This document shows positions 1 through 9,374 of a stretch of 64,000 nucleotides of DNA, one piece after another. Source of the DNA: JAAUTT01 sp963846585 (GTDB lineage Bacteria; Bacteroidota; Bacteroidia; Bacteroidales; JAAUTT01); assembly GCA_963846585.1 (NCBI GenBank), contig CAWJWO010000017.1:1-64000 (forward strand), read 5' to 3'. The position numbers and the translations under genes are program-made. Each line of letters opens with the position of its first letter. Position 1 is the first letter of the stretch. The notes below the pieces were generated by a model. The model saw nothing but the letters and a program-made list of their open reading frames with translations, had not been told where the DNA came from and ran no database searches.

Positions 1-132
1 TATTGCTATATAATTTAAAATAAACAATAATCCATACCAGATTGTTTATCGTATTTATGATAATACATTGACAAAAAAATAATTATATGATATATAATCA
101 TATTATATAACCCGGAAAGCGATCTCACCCAA

Positions 133-1803
133 ATGGAAAATACAAAATACCAAAATATTCTGTTTTCATCTCTCTCTTCATTTCACCGGTTACTTTTTTA
201 TGGTTTATTTGTTGCCAATCTGTTAAGTATTATTTATTTTATAATGCTTGGTTATTACAACAGGCTGGCTATTGACGATTACTGTTACCAGACGGCCCAA
301 AATGAATATGGTTTTTTTAGCCCGTTTACATTCTGGTACCAGAATTACCAGGGTCGTTTCGCACCTCAATTTTTTATTAACCTCACAACAAAAATTTTTG
401 GATTAACCAATACTTTATTGCCTTTTACAATTTTATTTCTAATCCTGTTCACTTGGGTCATATATAAATTACTTAAAAAGATTGCACCCGCATTAAGCAA
501 TTTTGAACTCTTAAATTTAGGCATTTTCGTTTTTAGCCTGGTTGTAATAAATAATTACGAATTCAACACTTTTTTTTGGTTAAATGCCTCAGCAATGTAT
601 TTCGGAGGTGTTTTATTCCTGCTTATTGGGATCAATGAAATTCTTTCTTCTAAAAAAAATCTCCTGACCTATTTACTGATCATTTTCTGCGGGGTTTATG
701 TTGGAAGTTCTTCCGAAACTTTTGCCCTTATCTGGAGTATTTTAGCCGGACTGTCCCTTATTTTTTTCGCCAGCAGGTTTAAATTTGATTATAGGATGTT
801 TGTTGCTGACATTCATTTTAAAAAATTGATTGTTGCCTTTATATGTTGTTCTATAAGCTTAATAGCTATGTATTTAGCACCTGGTAATGATGTTCGCCTG
901 AAAATTACGGCGATTAATATGCACCAGCAAATACCATTGCCATTACACAAGTTATATCCTGCTGCAATAAATGCTTTTATAGTATTTGGCAGTAATACCG
1001 TTTTTAAACTCCCCTTTTGGGTATTGCTTTCTTTGCCCTTTTTTTATATTGGCATTTATTTAAAAGATACAATTCCCTTATATAATAAGGTTATTAACAT
1101 AAAGTTGTTATCATTGTGTTTTGGCATTTTTCTTTTGATTTGTCTTATCCCAACCGTTTATATGCAAGGCGATATCGGGCCGAAAAGGGCTTTAACTCAC
1201 GTGGCTTGTTACATTGCTTTTTATGTAGTAATTTTTTCGTTTGTAACAGGTCTGAAATTAAAACTTAATCAACATACTTTTCTTTGGGTAGCGGTCATTT
1301 CCATTGCATTTTGGATTTTTATTATTATTGGCCGTTTGAAAAATGAAATTCCGGATGTTAAAAGGTATGCCCATAGCGAAGATATTCGTATAGCATATTT
1401 AAAATCTTTTGAAAACAGGGGTTTATACGATACAACTATCCTTACATACCCATATCAACCGGTTTCGGACCTGAGAGAGCATTTGAAATTGTTTGCCCAA
1501 AAGCCTTTAAATAAGCCGAAACTGACCAATTCCGGCGCGAATAAGATCTTAGACGATACCCTTGAACTTACTCCCTTGTATCTTCCGGTTTCCTCAGACG
1601 TGAGCGAACATTTGAAATTGTTTATTCAAAAGGCTTTAAACAAGCGGAACCTGAATAATTCCATTTTTTCAAAATCGTTAGGGCAAAATCATACCCATTA
1701 TATATTGATGCCGAATGAAATAAGGCCTGCACCGCAAGATTTTGTAAATGATTGTATATGTAACGCCTTGCACCTGGAGTTTCATTTAAAGCTAAAAAAT
1801 TGA
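133..1803 (+). CDS. DUF6056-like polytopic membrane protein of a surface polysaccharide locus
   Basis: A protein of 556 residues with about ten hydrophobic segments between residues 20 and 410 and a soluble C-terminal tail. An acidic DDYC at residues 48-51 and a GRF at 74-76 lie in the first extracytoplasmic loop, the arrangement I associate with DUF6056 and GT-C/PMT-like membrane glycosyltransferases. The function is unproven. The next three genes on the same strand (Wzz-like, O-antigen ligase, methyltransferase) suggest a role in building or decorating a surface glycan. The tail contains a 43-residue tandem duplication: EHLKLF..QK.LNK recurs at about residues 449 and 492. The start ATG at 133 follows an AT-rich leader. 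A polysaccharide polymerase or flippase is an alternative. Confidence 0.6.
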   Translation: MENTKYQNILFSSLSSFHRLLFYGLFVANLLSIIYFIMLGYYNRLAIDDYCYQTAQNEYGFFSPFTFWYQNYQGRFAPQFFINLTTKIFGLTNTLLPFTILFLILFTWVIYKLLKKIAPALSNFELLNLGIFVFSLVVINNYEFNTFFWLNASAMYFGGVLFLLIGINEILSSKKNLLTYLLIIFCGVYVGSSSETFALIWSILAGLSLIFFASRFKFDYRMFVADIHFKKLIVAFICCSISLIAMYLAPGNDVRLKITAINMHQQIPLPLHKLYPAAINAFIVFGSNTVFKLPFWVLLSLPFFYIGIYLKDTIPLYNKVINIKLLSLCFGIFLLICLIPTVYMQGDIGPKRALTHVACYIAFYVVIFSFVTGLKLKLNQHTFLWVAVISIAFWIFIIIGRLKNEIPDVKRYAHSEDIRIAYLKSFENRGLYDTTILTYPYQPVSDLREHLKLFAQKPLNKPKLTNSGANKILDDTLELTPLYLPVSSDVSEHLKLFIQKALNKRNLNNSIFSKSLGQNHTHYILMPNEIRPAPQDFVNDCICNALHLEFHLKLKN

Positions 1804-1882
1804 TTTCCACAGTTAATAATATATTTGAACACATTTTACAGCTGCATTGTTTAATAAATGGTATCAAATATTTATCATTGTC

Positions 1883-2731
1883 ATGGATAAAAATAAATAC
1901 GAAGTCTTTTGGATAAGCAAAGTCCTGCTTTCCAAAAAGGTGATTTTTGGATTGCTTATTTGTGTAACACTCGTTTATCTGGCAGCTTCACCTTTGTTCA
2001 CAAAACCTCTTTATGAATCGGAAATAATCGTCTATGTTCCCCTGACAATTTTATCGCAACAACTAAACCAGCAAGGTATTGGTTTTGCCAATAGTAATGA
2101 AATTGATTTCTATATACAAAATCTGAAATCACATATGTTACTGGATAGCCTTATTAAGCGATTTTCCTTAAAAGATAATGAATGTCATCCGAATTATTCA
2201 GTTTATAAGAAATTGGAATCAAGGATAGATATTGAAAAGACCCGCTATAATTCTGTTTCCATAAAAGTTCGTGACAGCAACCCAAACAAAGCAGCAGCCA
2301 TGGCTAATTATATGGTTTCAATGGGAGAACTTGTAAAACAGCAACTTTTATATCCTAACAGAAAAGAAGCGCTGAACTATTCTAAGAGTCTTTTAGAACA
2401 AAAAAATGTGCAGGTTTCTATTATTGAGAATGAGATTGATTCAATTGAGAGAAATGATGCATCCAAAAACAGCAAGCCTTATATCCGGTTAATGAGTATT
2501 TATAATCAGGAACTCCAGGAACTGATAACAAGAAAAAATCAATATGAGCGTGCACAAAAGGATTTCAACACACCACTCCCAAAGGTATACATTGTTTCAG
2601 GTGCTTTTGCATCTAATAAACCTGTATGGCCTCATCCATGGATGCTCTGTGCAATTGGTTTATTCGGTTATTTATTCATTATCATTATCATAGAAATTAT
2701 TAAACGTGATTACAAGCAATTGGAAACTTAA
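1883..2731 (+). CDS. Wzz-like chain-length determinant / polysaccharide co-polymerase
   Basis: About 282 residues from the ATG at 1883; an in-frame ATG at 1847 would add 12. The architecture is that of Wzz proteins: an N-terminal membrane helix (VIFGLLICVTLVYLAAS), a periplasmic domain with predicted helical coiled-coil stretches (the KSLLEQKNVQVSIIENEIDSIE region), a proline-rich PVWPHPWM segment, and a C-terminal membrane helix. Such proteins set the modal length of O-antigen or capsule chains. No C-terminal tyrosine kinase domain is attached. Its 3' end overlaps the GTG start of the downstream ligase/polymerase, which suggests translational coupling. The family is assigned from architecture and context, not from a strong signature. 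Confidence 0.6.
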   Translation: MDKNKYEVFWISKVLLSKKVIFGLLICVTLVYLAASPLFTKPLYESEIIVYVPLTILSQQLNQQGIGFANSNEIDFYIQNLKSHMLLDSLIKRFSLKDNECHPNYSVYKKLESRIDIEKTRYNSVSIKVRDSNPNKAAAMANYMVSMGELVKQQLLYPNRKEALNYSKSLLEQKNVQVSIIENEIDSIERNDASKNSKPYIRLMSIYNQELQELITRKNQYERAQKDFNTPLPKVYIVSGAFASNKPVWPHPWMLCAIGLFGYLFIIIIIEIIKRDYKQLET

Positions 2732-4178
2732 ATATTACAGAGTTATTCCTGTATTACTAATTCCGCTGACGATCGCTTTGAGTTTATGGTTTGCTCAAAA
2801 TGAAACAGTTGTAACCATAGTGGGTATCTTGTTATTTATTTTAATTTGTTCATGGCTGGTTTCTAAGTTTGAGTGGCAGCATACTCTGATAATGATTCTT
2901 GCAGTTCTTCTTCCATTTTCATTTGAGATAACTGCGGGCAATGGATTTAATGTTAATGTACCTTCAGAGCCATTGCTTGGTATTGCCATTTTTTCAATTG
3001 GTTTTGATTTTCTCCGAAAACCGGGGTCGCTTAAGCAATTTATTGGAACTGAAAATGTTTGGGTTTTTCCATATTTACTGAGTTTTGTGATCGGTACTAT
3101 ATTTTCGAGCATGCATTGGGTATCAATTAAATGTACCATTGTAAATGTTAGTTATATCATGGTATTCTTTATTTGGCAGCAACAATTGTTTCGTGCAAAA
3201 CCAAAATTGTTCCCAAAACTTATAGGGTTATATACCATATCACTTTTTGGGGTTTTGGCCTTTTCAATTTACCAGCTTCACCGGTATGATTGGAATCCGG
3301 CCACCATCAAAGGAATTTTCAGGCCATTTTATAAGGATCATACTATTTTTGGGGCTACCAGCGCATTCATTGCTACCTTCTGGCTTGCTTATGGTTTAAC
3401 AAGGAAAATATTAACTTCTAAAATATTATTTCTGATTCTGGGATTTTTATTTTTGGGGTGTGTAATACTTAGTACTAGTCGGGCTGCAATAATCAGTGTG
3501 ATTGTTTTTGGTATTGTCTGGCTTGTACTGCGTATGCGTATTCGTCTGATAAAACATGTAGCTATTGGTGTTTTAACGATTAGTTTAATTCTATTTATAT
3601 TTCGAAGCCAGGTTTATAATATTCTTATTGAAAATAAGCATTTATCACATAATTCTCAATTGGATTACAAGGAACAATTGGAATCATCATCAAATATAAG
3701 TTCCGATATTTCTAACAGGGAACGCATAAACCGTTGGATAGCCGGGTTCGGGATGTTTACCGAAAGGCCTTATATGGGATTTGGTCCCGGTACTTATCAG
3801 TTTGTTTACATACCCTTTCAACGTCAGGAATTCATGAACAGATTAACAGTGCACGATCCATGGCATATTCCGGAGAATTCCGGTGGTACCGCTCATTCGG
3901 AATACCTGCTTGCAATTAGTGAAATGGGAATAATAGGCTTAATTGCATTGTTTATTATGCTGGGAAGGTGGATTTGGATCGCTTTTGAGGGCTCCCTCCG
4001 TCATCCGGAGCGAACTACAATCATACTTATTTTTGCCATTCTTTCTACTTATTTGTTTCATGCTTTGTTCAACAATTTTCTTACTACCGACAAGGTTGCA
4101 TTCCTTTTTTGGGGTTTGGCAGCATGGATGGTAGTTTACTTTAAACCTAAACACGTTTCAAATCATGGAGTATTATAA
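2706..4178 (+). CDS. O-antigen ligase / Wzy-type polymerase family membrane protein
   Basis: A protein of 490 residues with about 11 membrane helices. The helix SRAAIISVIVFGIVWL is followed by a large periplasmic loop with the pattern typical of the O-antigen ligase domain (PF04932): ERINRWIAGFGMF, then GFGPGTYQF, then AHSEYLLAISEMGIIGL. Members either polymerise O-units (Wzy) or transfer glycans to lipid A-core or to proteins (WaaL/PglL). Sequence alone does not separate these. The GTG start at 2706 lies inside the upstream wzz-like gene (26-bp overlap), and the 3' end overlaps the methyltransferase gene by 14 bp. The three are therefore probably one transcript. Confidence 0.75.
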   Translation: MITSNWKLKYYRVIPVLLIPLTIALSLWFAQNETVVTIVGILLFILICSWLVSKFEWQHTLIMILAVLLPFSFEITAGNGFNVNVPSEPLLGIAIFSIGFDFLRKPGSLKQFIGTENVWVFPYLLSFVIGTIFSSMHWVSIKCTIVNVSYIMVFFIWQQQLFRAKPKLFPKLIGLYTISLFGVLAFSIYQLHRYDWNPATIKGIFRPFYKDHTIFGATSAFIATFWLAYGLTRKILTSKILFLILGFLFLGCVILSTSRAAIISVIVFGIVWLVLRMRIRLIKHVAIGVLTISLILFIFRSQVYNILIENKHLSHNSQLDYKEQLESSSNISSDISNRERINRWIAGFGMFTERPYMGFGPGTYQFVYIPFQRQEFMNRLTVHDPWHIPENSGGTAHSEYLLAISEMGIIGLIALFIMLGRWIWIAFEGSLRHPERTTIILIFAILSTYLFHALFNNFLTTDKVAFLFWGLAAWMVVYFKPKHVSNHGVL

Positions 4179-4959
4179 AGAAATAGGCATGTATTATGAC
4201 AAAGATGCCTGCGATTACGATTCCAGATATTGGAATAACCATGTAGTTCAACAAATGAGACAATCGTTTCGCGAACATGTAAAACAATTTCCAGCCAAAT
4301 CGATGCTTGAAATTGGGTTCGGTACCGGATTGGATTTGGTACATTTCGGGAAAACACATCCCGACAGACTAATATGTGGAATAGACCTGTCTGCCGAAAT
4401 GGTAAATATCACCAGGGACAGGATAGTAAGCAGCAAATGCAGGAATATCGAAATCTTTCAGGGTAGTGTTGAGGATATTGGAATTCTATTCCCAAATTAT
4501 CAATTCGATGTTATTTACGTTTTTTTTGGAGCTTTAAATACAGTGGAAGATTTAAATCTTGCTGCAAATAAATTAATAACTGTACTCAATCCCAATGGAG
4601 TGATTGTAGTTACGTTTATTAATAAATGGTATTTGGCAGGTATGTTAATCGAGATTATCAGATGCCGGTTTTTAAAAGTATTTTCAAGATTAAAAACAAC
4701 CTGGGGTGGTTATTCGCCATCTCATTTCCTGGCAAGCCGATGTTATACTCCTGGCCGGGTGAAAGTGGCATTTCCCGGTATGAAAGTTTTACAAAAGCAT
4801 GGATATACTATTGTTCATCCCGCCTGGTTTTATACTAAAATCAACAGTAAACTTGGTACGCGATTCAGCCGCCTTCTATGGAGTTTCGATAACTTACTTT
4901 CCAAAACCTTTTTATGGCGTTGGGGAGAATACGGACTTTTGGTGTTTAAGAACAAATAG
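4165..4959 (+). CDS. Class I SAM-dependent methyltransferase
   Basis: A protein of 264 residues with a Rossmann-type methyltransferase fold. Motif I is LEIGFGTGLDLVHFG at residues 48-62. An acidic residue closing strand 2 (GIDLSAEMV) should bind the SAM ribose. FDVIYVFFGALNTVED is the post-motif II region. Position in a polysaccharide locus suggests O-methylation of a sugar or lipid-linked precursor, but the acceptor cannot be read from the sequence. The C-terminal third (residues 170-264) is divergent. The last 48 bp overlap, tail to tail, the end of the opposite-strand SDR gene, so the two mRNAs are complementary there. Confidence 0.75.
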   Translation: MEYYKEIGMYYDKDACDYDSRYWNNHVVQQMRQSFREHVKQFPAKSMLEIGFGTGLDLVHFGKTHPDRLICGIDLSAEMVNITRDRIVSSKCRNIEIFQGSVEDIGILFPNYQFDVIYVFFGALNTVEDLNLAANKLITVLNPNGVIVVTFINKWYLAGMLIEIIRCRFLKVFSRLKTTWGGYSPSHFLASRCYTPGRVKVAFPGMKVLQKHGYTIVHPAWFYTKINSKLGTRFSRLLWSFDNLLSKTFLWRWGEYGLLVFKNK

Positions 4960-5871
4960 GGCCTGTGTCAATATGGTTTTTAAATCAGGATACCGGAAGG
5001 AATAGTTGCTTGCCAGAGCCGGATATTTTGTGCTTAATGGTATCGACGTATTAAATGCTTGTGAAACTATCCTTCCATATTTTCGGATAAGTACTTCAAT
5101 CTGTATAGGTTCGGTATCAACTTCCAAAAGACCTGCTAATGTCTCTGAAAATATTTGCTGTGTGACAGGATTACCACAAAAAATATTAAAATTCTGGTTT
5201 GTCCCGCCAAGGTTGGCGAGGTGGATTATCTGTCCCGCACAATCCTCTACATGAATAATCGACATTAACTGATTTCCATCGCCGTACATAGGGACTTTGC
5301 CGGTTTTAAGAAACGGATTCCAATAAAATGATTTAAACCACGAATCACTTCCAGCAATCCACCCTGGTCGTGCAAAACGGATATCTAATACTTTTTTTTG
5401 CTGAGTTTCTATCCAGGGTTTCTCACCGTTAATATAGGTTTTTGCATATGAAACTGGCGACAGTGTTGCGGACTCATCCGCAAAGTTTCCATTCTCCTGA
5501 TGACCATACATGAGCGAACCTGAAACATAAACAACAATCGGTGGAGATTTCATTTGGGATAAAAATGAAATCAAACGGGTATTTGCTTTTGCCCCTTTTC
5601 GGGATGCAAGGGAGCGGGTGAGAAAATTACTTCCTCCGAGTCGGGCCAAATGATAAATAACATCGGGAGGGTATTTATCCAACCATTCCAAATCGAAACC
5701 TGCGAGGCTTCCTGTGAATGTATTAAAATATTCGAGATGCTGATAGGGAATGTTTTTATGAATAAGTAAATGCAGATTATTCTGAGAATCATTTGATAGT
5801 TGATTCACCAAAGCCTTCCCAATAAATCCGGTGCCGCCAAGTATCCAGATATTTTTTTTTGCAAGATTCAT
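4912..5871 (-). CDS. NAD-dependent epimerase/dehydratase family (extended SDR) protein
   Basis: A protein of 319 residues starting with a nucleotide-binding signature (WILGGTGFIGKAL, residues 9-21). The SDR strand VVYVSGSLMYG supplies the active-site Ser region, and SIIHVEDCAGQIIHLA is the conserved substrate-domain segment. Extended SDRs act on nucleotide sugars or related substrates. The active-site motif is abnormal: Y142 is followed by A-K-T-Y, so the YxxxK lysine position (146) is a tyrosine. Activity may be lost or altered. It is probably co-transcribed behind the nucleotidyltransferase gene (23 bp gap). Confidence 0.7.
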   Translation of the reverse strand: MNLAKKNIWILGGTGFIGKALVNQLSNDSQNNLHLLIHKNIPYQHLEYFNTFTGSLAGFDLEWLDKYPPDVIYHLARLGGSNFLTRSLASRKGAKANTRLISFLSQMKSPPIVVYVSGSLMYGHQENGNFADESATLSPVSYAKTYINGEKPWIETQQKKVLDIRFARPGWIAGSDSWFKSFYWNPFLKTGKVPMYGDGNQLMSIIHVEDCAGQIIHLANLGGTNQNFNIFCGNPVTQQIFSETLAGLLEVDTEPIQIEVLIRKYGRIVSQAFNTSIPLSTKYPALASNYSFRYPDLKTILTQALFVLKHQKSVFSPTP

Positions 5872-5894
5872 CTTTGGTTAAATAAGTTGATCAC

Positions 5895-6824
5895 TTATTG
5901 CAGGATAATACCTGTCGATTCCTCATATATGCTTATCTTTTCCTTATATTTATTTACCACTACTTCCTGAAAGGCATTTGGATGATGTTTTGATACATTC
6001 TTCTTCGACCGGAAATTCAGTAAAAAGCTTTCCCGGGAATAAGTTATAAATTTCTTTTCCCAAAAACCTTTAAACACAGAAAAACTTTTCTGATCCAACC
6101 AGTTACCAATTTGGTTGTTTAATAGAAATTCCAATAAGATTCTCAAATGAAAGGACTTAATTATGTTGCCCTTATCCCTTTCTGAAATGTTAGGATACTC
6201 TGACCGATACCATTGGTTTGCCGTCATAAACTCCTTGTAAAGGGTGTAATTGTACATTGGAAGCAAAAAAGCTATTTCAGTGGCTGTAAAGATGTTTTTG
6301 TCTGAAATTTCAAGGTTTTCGGAATCAATAAAATAATTAATGCAAAAATTATGATGTGAATTTCCTAGGAACACTTTTTTGAAAAAGGTTAAAAAAGCCC
6401 TGCATATCCACAACCGGTTTGGTTTTGTAATTATGAAAAAATCAATGTCACTGTCGGGTTTCATAACATGTTTTGACAAGGATCCTGAAATAAATACAGC
6501 ACGTACATATGGAAAATTTGAAATAAGGCCGGCATATCGCCTTGCTGTGCTCATCCGGTTCGATGCCAGGCGATTATATTCTATCCTGTTCTTAACTTTA
6601 GAAACATCATTCCCCAAATAATAGAAACCTCCGTGAAAACTCAACAGATTATTGCTTTTAAGACAGGTTAGTACACGATTGCAATCTTCTGCCCGGATAT
6701 CAGGATAACTGCAATAATGTATAATTTCATCTGATAGCAAAGGATGTGCGAAGATGTCAAAATAAATAAGTGTTTTAATGACTGATCTGGCAATCTCCTG
6801 ATCTTCTCCAATGATTCCTTTCAT
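5895..6824 (-). CDS. Nucleotidyltransferase-domain protein (Pol beta superfamily)
   Basis: About 309 residues from the ATG at 6824; an upstream in-frame start at 6890 is less likely. The motif GSLSKHVMKPDSDIDFF matches the G-S...D-x-D metal-binding signature of Pol beta-type nucleotidyltransferases. It is preceded by a predicted helical winged-helix-like region (IKTLIYFDIFAHPLLSDEII) and followed by a helical C-terminal half. Relatives in Bacteroidota are often encoded in polysaccharide or accessory loci and their substrate is unknown. Possible roles are nucleotidylation of small molecules, tRNA or protein. It lies upstream of and in line with the SDR gene. Confidence 0.6.
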   Translation of the reverse strand: MKGIIGEDQEIARSVIKTLIYFDIFAHPLLSDEIIHYCSYPDIRAEDCNRVLTCLKSNNLLSFHGGFYYLGNDVSKVKNRIEYNRLASNRMSTARRYAGLISNFPYVRAVFISGSLSKHVMKPDSDIDFFIITKPNRLWICRAFLTFFKKVFLGNSHHNFCINYFIDSENLEISDKNIFTATEIAFLLPMYNYTLYKEFMTANQWYRSEYPNISERDKGNIIKSFHLRILLEFLLNNQIGNWLDQKSFSVFKGFWEKKFITYSRESFLLNFRSKKNVSKHHPNAFQEVVVNKYKEKISIYEESTGIILQ

Positions 6825-7036
6825 TTCAGTAATAAGCAGATGAAATTTATAACCTAAATATGTTTCAGAAAAGTACAAAAATAATACCAAATTCTTTAAT
6901 TTTTATAGTTAACATTCAATGAATACTTAGGGATATTAGAAATAAATTTTGATATTTGCATTATTATCGGGAAAGCGAACTCAGGATTTTGAATAGCTGT
7001 ATTAAAAAATTTAATAACCAATTATATATTAAATTA

Positions 7037-9103
7037 ATGAAATTTAAATATTTTCTCAGCGTTGTTGTTGGAAGCCTTCTGACGGCCAATATTCTATATG
7101 CACAACATTCACAATATTACATATTACCAAACGGAAACGGGTTTGGTAAAATTTCAAACGATGGAGATACCATTTACATTCAGGGCGGCCTGGATAATGC
7201 CGGAAATTTTGAGACTGTTGTAAATGGCGATACCGTTATGGTAAGTGCAACAACAATAGGACAAAGGGCTTACCCAAACCGTATTTACGTGTTGGAAGCT
7301 GGTCAGGGTGCTAATAGTTTATATTTTCAGAATATAGCATTAAAAGTTACTGACACTGCATGTACTATTACAATTATTGGACTTCCGCTTGGAGCACAAC
7401 GACCTGTACTGATAAAACAGGAAGATCATGGTCCGGTTGGCTGTAACCAGCTCAACTGTAACCTGACAATAAAAAATATTCAATATGAAAGTGAAGATTT
7501 GAGTAATGCATTTCCTCCTTCCGCATTAGAGTGGAATATTACAGGGAGTAACCATACTCTCGATGCTGAAAATAATTTATTTGAATTTTGCGGTACTGCA
7601 TTATTTGGTATGCAGAATGTAACGCAAGGCGCCAAAGCTTTTTTAAGAGGCAATTATTTCCGCGATTACTTTAATGGTACCCAATGGTGGGGTGGCAGTG
7701 CTTTATATGCTGAAGTGCCTGTTGATACTTTAATCTATGAAAATAATACTTCTACCGGTTCAGGTATTCTTGTACATTCACAAAATTCACTTACAGCCTA
7801 TGCTTTAATTAATCATAATACCATTATCAACAACATTAAATATCCATTTTTGGATGCTTATTACCTGGAATGTTATTTTACAAATAACCTTATTATAAAT
7901 AATAATCTGGCCGGCGATGATTCTGTAAATATAATTGCTTTTGAAAAAGAAGATCCTGATGGGTTGCGTGTGGGAGTAATTGGGGTTGATACTATATTTT
8001 GTAAAAATATTCAGGCTAAATACCAGATGGATACTTCGGTAATTATTCAGGAGAATTTGGATACCACTATAAATGGTAAAGATACTACTATTGTTATTGA
8101 AAAAGATACTGTTATTGTTATTGATAATCAGAAATTAGTTGGTCTTCCCCGGATTAAATTTTATGCGGCCGACAATTATTTGGTACAGGACACAACAAAG
8201 GCATTGGTTAATTATTTCAATGGCCTCCCATATGACAGTATCAGAGAAGCTGCAGCTTCATATTTAAACTGGGCAGGGAAAACAGGGCCTTTCCCGATTG
8301 TAAATTTTCCCATAACCTTTATAAATTCAAGAGGTATTGCACTGGCGAATGATTATAAGAATATAGTAATTTCATTGACACACCCTAACTCCGTATATGA
8401 AATACAAACAAATGCTCTTGGCATGAATACTCCGACAATGGATACCATTAAGGCTGATTATTGGGTTCAATTTAACAGAAATACATATTCAGTTCCTGGT
8501 ATAGCCACTCCGGGGGCTTTTGGCAGTAACCCCAGTCCGGCCGCAAGGTTTGCTTTTGGAGATTTTAATCCGGCTACCATCCCGGGTCAGGGTGGCCTGG
8601 AAGTAAATTATTATACATCAACTGGTGGAATCGTTAAATTCACTGATTTAAAAGAAAATTTTGCAATTAATTCATCTATTCGTTCAGATATTGACGGTTT
8701 ACCAATTGGTTCTTTAATCTGGTTATATACACCTGTTTCTTTGGATGAATCAACTGATACTGCACTTATTAATGAAGCCTTCAGGGCTGAAGCAGCGACA
8801 AAAACAATACCGAATTCTGTTAATAATGAAACAGGTGTAACTTATGTTACAGTAAGTGTCAATCCTAATCCATTTAGCAATACAACTACAATAGTATTTA
8901 CACTTCCAAATCCTACGCATGTTAAATTAACGGTTTTCGATTTGTCAGGAAAAGTTATTTCTACCCTTATAAATGAGGATATGCCAAATGGTTCACAATC
9001 TGTGCAATATACTTCTGCCGGATTAGCAAGCGGCATATATATTTACATGTTAACTACAAATGAGACGGTAGCGACTGGAAAAATGATATTGCAGAATAAT
9101 TAA
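7037..9103 (+). CDS. Secreted right-handed beta-helix-like protein with T9SS type A sorting domain
   Basis: About 688 residues from the ATG at 7037, chosen because it begins a clean signal peptide (MKFKYFLSVVVGSLLTANILYAQ). A frame open from 6956 would place 27 non-signal residues in front. The middle contains asparagine-rich repeats such as NHNTIINN and TNNLIINNN, typical of parallel beta-helix coils. The last 80 residues are a T9SS type A C-terminal domain: VNPNPFSNTTTIVF, LTVFDLSGKVIS, ASGIYIYMLTTNE, ATGKMILQ. The product should be secreted across the outer membrane by the PorSS machinery and anchored at the surface or released. No catalytic motif was recognised. Confidence 0.75.
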   Translation: MKFKYFLSVVVGSLLTANILYAQHSQYYILPNGNGFGKISNDGDTIYIQGGLDNAGNFETVVNGDTVMVSATTIGQRAYPNRIYVLEAGQGANSLYFQNIALKVTDTACTITIIGLPLGAQRPVLIKQEDHGPVGCNQLNCNLTIKNIQYESEDLSNAFPPSALEWNITGSNHTLDAENNLFEFCGTALFGMQNVTQGAKAFLRGNYFRDYFNGTQWWGGSALYAEVPVDTLIYENNTSTGSGILVHSQNSLTAYALINHNTIINNIKYPFLDAYYLECYFTNNLIINNNLAGDDSVNIIAFEKEDPDGLRVGVIGVDTIFCKNIQAKYQMDTSVIIQENLDTTINGKDTTIVIEKDTVIVIDNQKLVGLPRIKFYAADNYLVQDTTKALVNYFNGLPYDSIREAAASYLNWAGKTGPFPIVNFPITFINSRGIALANDYKNIVISLTHPNSVYEIQTNALGMNTPTMDTIKADYWVQFNRNTYSVPGIATPGAFGSNPSPAARFAFGDFNPATIPGQGGLEVNYYTSTGGIVKFTDLKENFAINSSIRSDIDGLPIGSLIWLYTPVSLDESTDTALINEAFRAEAATKTIPNSVNNETGVTYVTVSVNPNPFSNTTTIVFTLPNPTHVKLTVFDLSGKVISTLINEDMPNGSQSVQYTSAGLASGIYIYMLTTNETVATGKMILQNN

Positions 9104-9104
9104 T

Positions 9105-9197
9105 GGTGCTTAGTGCATAGTGCTTGGTGCATAGAATATTCCGAACAAAGAATAATTCTGATTAGTTGTTGGTTGTTGGTTGTTAGTTGTTGGTGGC
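9105..9197 (+). repeat. Heptad repeat arrays (GTGCWTA and TTRGTTG words)
   Basis: Directly after the stop codon come four to five copies of a 7-mer of the form GTGCTTA/GTGCATA (9105-9134). After a short gap come five copies of TTAGTTG/TTGGTTG (9162-9196). The open frame across this area is a product of the repeat and not a credible gene. Confidence 0.8.
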
Positions 9198-9374
9198 AAG
9201 CCAACTTATCTTTTTTAAGTACCACCTTAAGTCGATTTGCTCTATTACCATTATTGCCAACCCCTGCTAATGATATTTCAAAGAAATTTTGTACTATGAA
9301 CTATTCCTGAATTTAAATTGTTATATATTTAAAATTAATCTAATTTAAACTTTATTCACTTAAAGCCCATTTTT

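Noticed and set aside
9113..9310. 65-codon open frame after the beta-helix gene
   Set aside because: It is made largely of GTGCATA and TTGGTTG heptad words, has no family match and no plausible start context.
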